Source: Pleodorina starrii (lineage: Eukaryota; Chlorophyta; Chlorophyceae; Chlamydomonadales; Volvocaceae). Taken from it: a stretch of DNA of 64,000 nucleotides. Positions within the stretch are counted from its first letter, which is position 1. Each line of letters begins with the position of its first letter. Under the pieces are notes generated by a model. It was not told the DNA's origin. It saw nothing but the letters and a program-made list of their open reading frames with translations, and made no database searches. Both the position numbers and the translations under genes were made by a program. Shown piece after piece: positions 58,101-64,000 of this stretch. The stretch spans positions 1,286,001 to 1,350,000 of the forward strand of contig BRXU01000003.1 in NCBI GenBank assembly GCA_030267565.1, given 5' to 3'.

Positions 58101-58999
58101 TGCGCGACAGGGATGTTCAAGACGTTGAGGCGGTCCGCCCGAAAGAACAGGGCCGGGGACGCAACAAACAGGTCAATCATACTGCTTCCCTGTCCCGCAG
58201 GGCTCCAAAACGTACACGCCCCTTGCAAATCACCTTGCACACGACCGTTCAAGACGACTAGCTCCAGTTCCTTGCAGAGGCCCGCCAAAGCCCGCCCAAA
58301 AGCATTATCAGCGCTGTCCTCCGATCGACGCGGTGGGATGGCGCGCAGAAGGTTAGCATGCCCCAGTTCCACTTGCGCGTAGTCCGCAAGCTCAGCATCA
58401 CCGTCTGCGTCTGGGAGATCGCAGACTCCAGCGACTCTGGCATTCAAATCACCCAACAACAGGATCTCATCGCCCGGCTGTTGAAAACGCCTCACCAGAG
58501 TGCGCACCCTATCCATGACGCGCCTCGTAATGCTGTCCTGCGAGCTGCGCCCACCCGACGCATAAACACGAGACCCGAGAGGTGCAGCATACCCGGCGCC
58601 AATGACCAGCCCGTTACCACCCAGATCAAGCGCGTCCCCCTGGAGTCGCAGCCACACACTGTTCATGCCTCTGGGAGCGTCCGACGAAGTACAATGCGTG
58701 ACTGACTGCGCAATGCGCTGATGCACCCAAACACAAACACCTCCCCTCTCCCTAGATCTACCCGTACAGTAGCAATGAGACCCGTTAGGTATTAGACGTG
58801 ACAACTCACTCATGGCTGACCCATGTGTTTCTGTGAGCACCACAATATCGTAACGCATCGCGAGCTGGAGCAATTCGCGTTGCTCGAGCTTCCAGTCGAC
58901 CACCCCGTGCAAATTCCATTGAATAACACGAAGCGGCTCATACCTCCGGTCCCTAAGCCACTTCCATGGCCGCGCCACCGCCGCTGCCGCCACCGCCAT
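55166..58999 (-). CDS. LINE ORF2: AP endonuclease and reverse transcriptase
   Basis: 1,277 residues from the first ATG (58999); the frame is open from about 59164. Endonuclease motifs are VIQWNLHGVVDW, IVVLTETHG, ILLLGDLNARV and SDHCPVSLEL. RT motifs are LRNHKSPGLE, GFRPKRGTMHNLFLVRHL, ICQIDFEKAFDRVNR (catalytic Asp), SQGVKQGCPMSPTLF and LALYADDLSLFA (YADD active site). The C-terminus has CKACRSNGAVEDEKHFLLEC, a C-x2-C-x12-H-x4-C knuckle. The protein would nick target DNA and prime reverse transcription there. All catalytic motifs are intact. Confidence 0.95.
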   Translation of the reverse strand: MAVAAAAVARPWKWLRDRRYEPLRVIQWNLHGVVDWKLEQRELLQLAMRYDIVVLTETHGSAMSELSRLIPNGSHCYCTGRSRERGGVCVWVHQRIAQSVTHCTSSDAPRGMNSVWLRLQGDALDLGGNGLVIGAGYAAPLGSRVYASGGRSSQDSITRRVMDRVRTLVRRFQQPGDEILLLGDLNARVAGVCDLPDADGDAELADYAQVELGHANLLRAIPPRRSEDSADNAFGRALAGLCKELELVVLNGRVQGDLQGACTFWSPAGQGSSMIDLFVASPALFFRADRLNVLNIPVAQNGEKVGSLMSDHCPVSLELRILRQGPPAAGKGSLRACFDVQRKTRYETLFAADDAPAVRRIADAVNKLGAEMDSTAVVGVFMKACSAALERAFGERRSRVRRVREDKDAPWWTDECAAARNAMLQHKAHMRAHGLLADESARQVFTTLRSRYQRIRKDARAAHRVAYFTSFLEDCKGDPRALWRQLNQGLKPECPIRDVNTWREYFDALYNNEVNPFNEVRADYILNLINGRPLVASRDWAGTESVARNQRVVAAASLSAPFTLAEVIAALKSLRNHKSPGLELAPAECYKYATRSIENKEEFVLAPYLLRLLEHIRSTGDYPKQFEVSVITPLHKKGDAHDPSNYRGLAVGGALSKLYAFLLDRRLKAWGEGCGARSPYQRGFRPKRGTMHNLFLVRHLTDRCRRDHPNAPGQGLFICQIDFEKAFDRVNRGLLWTRLEERGVKGAALEALKRCYERVELRVKVNGATGEAFPSSQGVKQGCPMSPTLFGFFVEGYADYVDALDVALPVAMAAQDCTNVEGRRVPLALYADDLSLFAATKRRLMSLLAALREWSEAFGLTVNAKKCELLFFHPNAQVRSHFYAISDLATMRVTEDGLPAVRPITWKTRARYLGLYFGPNSAFSSCTDELYAAGRRAMFSLLSKLRRQGLLLPSVGMKCFNAQVRSVLSYGSQLWGADLVLAMIGRGFPANDAPRSCYFEAAIRDRMVKLQISFMKQLVGAAVPPLQLLFRELGQMPLQLHWAESVFRFWNSLVEDTSNVYHSAFRHEIRLALESDLQADGWGSKVIRVLNLLGHDWGEEAAAGNMDTRVRRFSACRLDVEALMDTLRGRVNDDWGSDRLAVDPGTFVSDGRKPGVKMCRYKHWMGLPKQFEGYIPPAHHRSLLRFRLCVSDLAINSESSRSRELRVCKACRSNGAVEDEKHFLLECSALASARQRLWDLGVPVGACVNDVMQVDDQRGLASAIFEMFRLRRECISA

Positions 59000-59849
59000 C
59001 GCGCCCGACGCCGCCTCCGTTGCCCCTGCCGTTCCCACCGACCCCGCCAACGCCGGTGGCGTTAGCGCCGGTCGCGACGCCGCGCCCTCCCTGCTGCCCG
59101 GCGGAAGGCGGCCACGGGCCGGTGTAGGGCTGCCAGCCCCGCTCGGTGCGGACCGAAATGTCAACGCCGTTCGTCCAGCGGACGACGCGCCCCTCTTCGT
59201 TCTTCAGCCTGAGGAACGTTGCCGTGCGCTGCATCTTCAGCTCAAGGCCGCGCTTGGTAAGGGAGTCCTGGATAATGAAGCTGTTAGCGCCAGTCCCCAT
59301 CTCACGACGCAGGTGCAGCAGTGCCTGGAGCACGATACCGCGGCTGTCTGGGTGGAAATGAATGTCCACCATGGCCATATCTTTGAAGCGCCCCGCTTCG
59401 GTAAGCTTGAGCGTCGGCGCAGCCGCACGCGTGTCGAGACGCGGGATGACGTCGACGCGAACCTTCGCGAACGTATTCCTGGACCGCAGCCCCTGCTTCA
59501 TCTCTGTTGCGATACGTTTCGCAATTGCCGGTGTCGTCCTCAGCAGGAACCGTCCGCGATGGAAGAAGACGCCATCCTCGGCCTTTTGCTGAACCATCGG
59601 CAGGACCTTCTGTATGACTTCCTGCGTGACGATCTCCTTGAAGGCGGCGAACTTCAGGTCCAACAATTCCGAGATATCCTCCCGAGTGAGCGGTCGCTGA
59701 TCAGGCATGATGTCCCGCCCGTATGCTTGTCGCCTTTCGAAAGCTTCTACGTCCCTTCTCTGTGCAGCTGTTAGGTATGCTTGTTCTTGACCCGGTGAGT
59801 TGGCTTGGCGTTTCCTTTGTCTGGGTGAGGACCTTGACGGGGACGGCAT
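58953..59849 (-). CDS. LINE ORF1 protein
   Basis: 298 residues, with ATG 20 bp from the element's 5' end. This position is normally taken by the nucleic-acid-binding chaperone of the retrotransposition particle. The N-terminus is basic (RSSPRQRKRQ). The middle is a mixed alpha/beta region (DLKFAAFKEIVTQEVIQKVL, VRVDVIPRLDTRAA, FIIQDSLTKRGLELK). The C-terminus is glycine-rich (GVGGNGRGNGGGVG), as in RNA-binding tails. I see no zinc knuckle and cannot name the family. Its end overlaps the ORF2 start by about 47 bases in another frame, so ORF2 translation probably depends on reinitiation or frameshifting. Confidence 0.8.
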   Translation of the reverse strand: MPSPSRSSPRQRKRQANSPGQEQAYLTAAQRRDVEAFERRQAYGRDIMPDQRPLTREDISELLDLKFAAFKEIVTQEVIQKVLPMVQQKAEDGVFFHRGRFLLRTTPAIAKRIATEMKQGLRSRNTFAKVRVDVIPRLDTRAAAPTLKLTEAGRFKDMAMVDIHFHPDSRGIVLQALLHLRREMGTGANSFIIQDSLTKRGLELKMQRTATFLRLKNEEGRVVRWTNGVDISVRTERGWQPYTGPWPPSAGQQGGRGVATGANATGVGGVGGNGRGNGGGVGRDGGGGSGGGAAMEVA

Positions 59850-59880
59850 TACCAGCGACGAACAGCTACGACAACAACTT

Positions 59881-60153
59881 TAGATTTTACACTGTCAATG
59901 TCGTACAATTGAATTGTCTGTCTGCTGTCCCGTAAATTCCCTTGTAAATGTGTCGCACAATAAGTTTTATTACAACATGCTGTAGTCAGACATATTTTTT
60001 CTGATGCATATTGGCAAATGTGCTGGTCCTCGCCGGAACCGGACGGAGCCGGCTATTGCAGGCTAATCGGAGCAACAATCTGATTATTAAATATTATGGT
60101 TTTCTAACGGAACACTTGACAGTACTGCTTTTGATACCGTTCCGGAGAAGAGT
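59881..60153. other. Upstream region of the PAS-like gene
   Basis: About 270 bp of AT-richer sequence between the LINE target duplication and the ATG at 60154. It should hold the promoter and 5' leader. I see no clear TATA element that I would defend. Confidence 0.4.
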
Positions 60154-63100
60154 ATGGGCCTCTTTTCCTGCTTTGGTAGTAAGCCTTGGCGGAGGAAGAA
60201 AGGCTCAGCATCTTCGGCAGCCAGTTCTTTCTCAACATTTGACCTGCTGGCAAATGGCAATGCAGCGACGCAAAGCACGCAAAACCCCTTCGACCCACAA
60301 GCCCCGCCAGACGACACAGCCGCGGCTTCTCAACGTCAGTGGCGTTCATCTTTCAGACCAGATTCATACAGAATTGCTTCCGCACCCGATGCGTTATCCG
60401 CCGGTCAGCTTGCTCCGCAAGTTACGCGTGGCGCTGTCCAGCGGCTAGATGAACCGGCTTGGAGGGTGAGCGACCAGCAGGTTGCATGCTTTATTAGTTG
60501 TTCATAAAAAAATAGCTCTAATATTGGTATTGCTTTCCCGCGCATAACCTTGCGTATTTGTCAGGCGCTGCGTGACGCGATGATCATGGAAAGCTCGCCG
60601 GCCATCGTTACTGTTATCACACATGGAGGCATAGTTCTACACCAGAACATACAGAGCAAGCGGTACCTGGGTGACCGTGCATCGGCAGCTGATGACTCCG
60701 GCGAAAGCATTCTCGCGCTCATTTTCAAATTGGAGCCAGAGAAAGGCCACCGAATGATGAAGGAGCTTTGCGGATCTGCAAACGCCACCGTATGGAAAGG
60801 TGACATGGCCGGCCATGGTTGGCGTTGGTGATGGCTGCGGCGGTAGTACGGGTCCGACTGACGGACTGAGAAGTCTGGCACGCACATAGATATTTCCCAT
60901 AAATAAATCCCATTGTGGCATGGGTAGAGCGCATTTTACCTTTTTCATGCTTGATATGTTTCTAAAGTTTGTGTTTTCCTTGCCTAGGCATTACTCTGCA
61001 TTGTAACTCTGACGGTTGGATTGGCGCGCCGCATCCGCCTATCTAACGAACTCTGTTGAGTGCTGCCCGGATGCCGCCACCCGGCCCGGTCCCATACTGT
61101 CGTGCAATCGCAGCTGTTGTACGAGTGCCGTATAGCCTCAATAGTGACCATGCACGGAGTCCCAGCCGGGAGCAGGCAAGCGGCGTGCGCGCCCGGTCGC
61201 CAGTAGTAGTCGACAACGGCGGCGGCGGCGGTGGTGGCGGTGGCGGTGGCGGCGGCGGCGGCTCTGTGTCCTGCAGGAGCGCAGGAGGGAGAGGGGAGAC
61301 GGAGCCTTACCTTAGGATCGAACTGGACATCGGTGGGCCCACTGGCGGCACTGGTTTCGCCGACGGTGGCAGCGGTGAGATGCGTGGATTAAGGTGCCAG
61401 CAACAGACCGAACTAGCGGCAAGTGGTTCCTGGTTCGCGCTGTGTCGTGGCGCATCTCACCGGGCCGCCGCTGTGCCGTGTGCCCTACGCACGTTGGACC
61501 TCTACCCCCTCCCCTTCCCCCGCACCATCACCACCACCACACGCGCAACGGCGTGTTCTCTGATTGCTTCGCTTGCTCCTTCGTTTCCTTTGCGTGGTAC
61601 TACCGGTATGCGTCATACTTCGGTCTCCGGAGAGGCCAGAGGACACATGTTGTGTTAGTGTTCCCGCGTTGAATGCTCGTTGCGCTGTTGGCCCCTGTTC
61701 CGTCCCCGGAGCAGCTGCCACTGGCCAGAGCACCTCGGCGCGCACCGCTGCCGCCATCGCCATCACCGCCGCTCCGCGACCGGCGGCCCTGACGATTGCC
61801 GCCGGCGGCGCCGCTGGAGGTGGCTGGCTGCTAGGCAGCCAGCAGGACTCAGGCCACTGTCCGTGGATTAGCCAGTGTAGCACGCGTGTGCGTGCCGCCA
61901 CAGGCACCGGCGCTGCCCCCGCCGGTTCTGCCGCCGCCGCCGCCGCGGCGGTGGCGGATGACTCGTGGATTGACGACATCCCTAACGGGGCCGCCAGCAG
62001 CCCCTGGAATACGGAAATGGAACGGCGGAGCCGTGGTGAACACGCAGCGTCGACATCGTCGACATTTCGAGGGCTGGCTCGCAGGACTCGTCCAGGCATC
62101 GCGACACGATCGTCGCTGGCCGGCGCCGCCACGGTGTTGGGCGGAGGCCCGTCGGTGCTGGCGGCGGCGGCGGCGGTGGGGGCGGCGGCGGCGGGCGAGT
62201 CCACGACCATCGGAATGGACCGTACGGAATGCACGGGACGACACAGTAGCTTCTTCGTGATCGACCAGGATCCACTGGGTGAGTAGTAGAGTAGTAGTAC
62301 ATTGGGCTGTAGACCGCCCAAGCAGTTTTTGGGAGGGTGCAGCCAGCAGGCCAGGTGCCCACAACTTTGTTTACTATTGCTTACTCCTTACTTTATCTAC
62401 TCATTTTAGTTATCTGTATGCTCAGGATTTCCTTAAATAAAATTAATTTACTGAAAATTTTATATTATTATCCATGTTTTCATTGTTTAAAATAATTTAT
62501 ATCTTATATATCTTATTCATATCTTATTCATTATTATTCATTTCCTCATTTATCTGTTTGATTCTTTCTCATTAATATGCCGTGCGATCAAGTATCAATG
62601 TTGTCACCTATTCCACCGCGATCCCTCCCTCCCTCCCCCAATGTCGCACCCGCAGCCACATCCACATTCGCAACCTTTGCAAGCAGCCCCACGTCCTTCA
62701 CCACGCCCCTAGCAAGGGACGTCCCGAGCTTCCCACCGGCTGCTGTCATGGCGACGCAGCCGATCCGATGCACGCTGCCACTGCATCACCAGCACCACCA
62801 GCATCAACATCATCACCACCATCTGTATCATCACCAGCACCACCACCAGCTTCATCACCAACCACAGCAGCTGGGAATGCCTTCCCCGGCAGCCGCAGCC
62901 CTCGGCGGACACGCCAATAATGGGGTTGGCGTCGTCCAAGCAAACGGCACCGGCGGTGGCGTCCGGCGCTTGCCCCCGCGGCGCACCATCTCGGCATATG
63001 CCCTGAACCGCGCCCACGGCGTTGCTGCCCATCACAGCGGCAACGCGGTCTCACCGACCGCTGCCTCCGTCACCGCGAACCCACCCGCCGGATCCCGCGC

Positions 63101-64000
63101 CCTGGCTTTTGCCCTGTCGCTTGGCACCTCGCCGCTTGCGTTGGCAAACCCACGGAACAGCTGCAGCGGCTGGGGCGACAGCGTCGGGGGCGGCAGCGGT
63201 GTCACATCCCTCGCTTCGTCACCGCGATTCAGGGCGCTCTCCGTCATCCAACGGCCCAGCACCACCACGGGCGCCACCGCCCTGACCGCTGCCGCCAGCG
63301 CGCTCCTCCGCGGCGCCGCCGGCAGCGGCACGGCGGGAGCTCTGCGTGGCGCCGGCGGCAGCGGCGTCGCGCGGCTTGCGATGCTGCTGCCGCCGCCACC
63401 GGCCGACAACCCAAGCACTGACTTCGAGCCAGCGGCGGTGCCGATGATGACCGCCGTGGCTGACTCTGCGACCATGGCCGAATCACACATAGTTCCCAAC
63501 CGCGGTCACGCTCAACGTGCATTGAGCGCGATGCAGGTACCTCAGGGCGGCGGCTTCAGTGTTGCAGCGGCCGCCAGTAGTGGCATCGTCAGCGCCGGCG
63601 GTGGGGTCGTCTGCAACAGACCTGCAAGAGACGACCACGAGGGTGGGATGCTGAGGACACGCGCATGCCCAAGCCCGACGGCTGGCAGCGGCGGCACTGG
63701 TGTGGCGGCGGCCTGCACAGAGGAGGATGCCGAGTGGCGGCAGCCGCTCGGTGCGCGGCATGGTGTCCCCGACCGCCGCGTCGTCTGTGGCGGCGGCATG
63801 GGTGGCGGTGGGGCTCCTGGCAGCAGTGGCGGCCGGTTTCGACCTGGTCACGTCCTCGGGACAACTCTGCGAGAGGTATGTTTGCGGGCCGAGGTGCGGG
63901 CACCACGGAGCGAGTCCGCATCAGTGGCCGCCGCCGCCGCCGCCGCATATGCAGCATCGCCGGTGCCGACGGTGTCATCATCGAGGTCCGCGCCGCAGGC
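60154..64000 (+). CDS. PAS-like domain protein with acylation-type N-terminus, 3' partial
   Basis: Exon 1, 60154-60465, starts MGLFSCFGSKPWRRKK: Gly2, Cys6 and a basic patch fit N-myristoylation/palmitoylation and membrane attachment. Exon 2, 60565-60799 (phase 0 in, phase 1 out), has the PAS-like stretch SPAIVTVITHGGIVLHQNIQ, SKRYLGDRA and LALIFKLEPEKGHRMMKEL. Exon 3 is probably 61640-62278 and contains VSVPALN and an Ala/Gly-rich part, with donor GTGAGT. Exon 4 is probably from 62593 and stays open to the window end (HHQHHHHHLYHH run, then Ala/Gly-rich). Phases agree for these choices. This combination recalls a large chlorophyte family in which PAS-like modules precede a nucleotide cyclase or another output domain, but no output domain is inside the window. 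Possible donors at about 63537 and 63879 leave the last exon uncertain. Confidence 0.55.
62395..62575. other. AT-rich block in an intron of the PAS-like gene
   Basis: About 180 bp of very AT-rich sequence (ATTCATATCTTATTCATTAT type, with near-repeats of TATCTTATTCA) inside an otherwise GC-rich locus. It lies just before the proposed exon at 62593 and could act as an extended pyrimidine/branch region or be an inserted sequence. Confidence 0.6.

Larger units (their letters stand above)
54970..59869 (-). mobile_element. Full-length non-LTR retrotransposon (LINE) with two ORFs
   Basis: A 4.9-kb element on the minus strand. It starts about 20 bases before the ORF1 ATG and ends with an ATC/CAT repeat (54970-54985). 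It is flanked by GACAGCAACTT (54959-54969) and GACAACAACTT (59870-59880), an 11-bp target duplication with one mismatch. ORF1 and ORF2 overlap. ORF2 carries an AP-type endonuclease, a reverse transcriptase and a C-terminal Cys/His knuckle, the L1-type layout. Both ORFs are open, so it may have been active recently. Confidence 0.85.

Noticed and set aside
61056..61638. 200-codon ORF with a Gly run upstream of proposed exon 3
   Set aside because: Glycine run is simple repeat and the frame does not join exon 2 in phase; more likely intron sequence.

Overview
The window looks like nuclear DNA of a chlorophyte green alga, most likely a volvocine/chlamydomonadalean species. The evidence is very high GC content, compact exons joined by GT-AG introns, Ala/Gly/Pro-rich low-complexity insertions inside conserved domains, tRNA-headed SINEs, and a Kangaroo-type (DIRS-group) retrotransposon, a group first described in Volvox. 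There is no operon structure and no prokaryotic feature.

Layout. (1) 1-13640, plus strand: 3' part of a class XI-like myosin heavy chain, made of a tandem array of coiled-coil exon modules followed by a multi-exon DIL (globular cargo-binding) domain. (2) 13641-15398: short spacer. (3) 15399-20810, minus strand: an inverted second copy of the same tail, so about 9.4-19.2 kb is a large imperfect palindrome with a gap-free, near-identical core. (4) 20811-25309: gene-poor DNA with a SINE and a long GAAA microsatellite. (5) 25310-37078, minus strand: a third, divergent DIL-domain gene with a roughly 1,300-residue acidic low-complexity region in one giant exon and a roughly 590-residue C-terminal extension. 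No motor domain is visible for any of the three genes inside the window.

(6) 37843-48690: a structurally complete 10.85-kb Kangaroo/DIRS-like retrotransposon with split direct repeats (A1 ... B1A2 ... B2), a 22-bp minisatellite, a gag-like ORF with a CCCH finger, a reverse transcriptase/RNase H ORF, and a tyrosine recombinase on the opposite strand. Its right end abuts the integrase C-terminus/chromodomain and probable LTR of a Ty3/gypsy chromovirus remnant (48691 to about 49.7 kb). (7) 49740-51561, minus: a two-exon ankyrin-repeat gene with an F-box-like N-terminus. (8) 52620-52691, minus: tRNA-Gln(UUG). (9) 54970-59869, minus: an apparently full-length non-LTR retrotransposon (ORF1 plus endonuclease/RT ORF2) with a plausible 11-bp target duplication. 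(10) 60154-64000, plus: the 5' part of an acylated-N-terminus gene with a PAS-like segment, running off the right edge.

The main biological story is recent structural evolution of a myosin tail locus (module amplification, exon loss and fusion, inverted duplication, probable gene conversion, transposon hits) next to a nest of retroelements. Exon boundaries were read by eye from splice consensus and reading frame; they were not tested against transcripts. Family assignments rest on recognised motifs, not on database searches.
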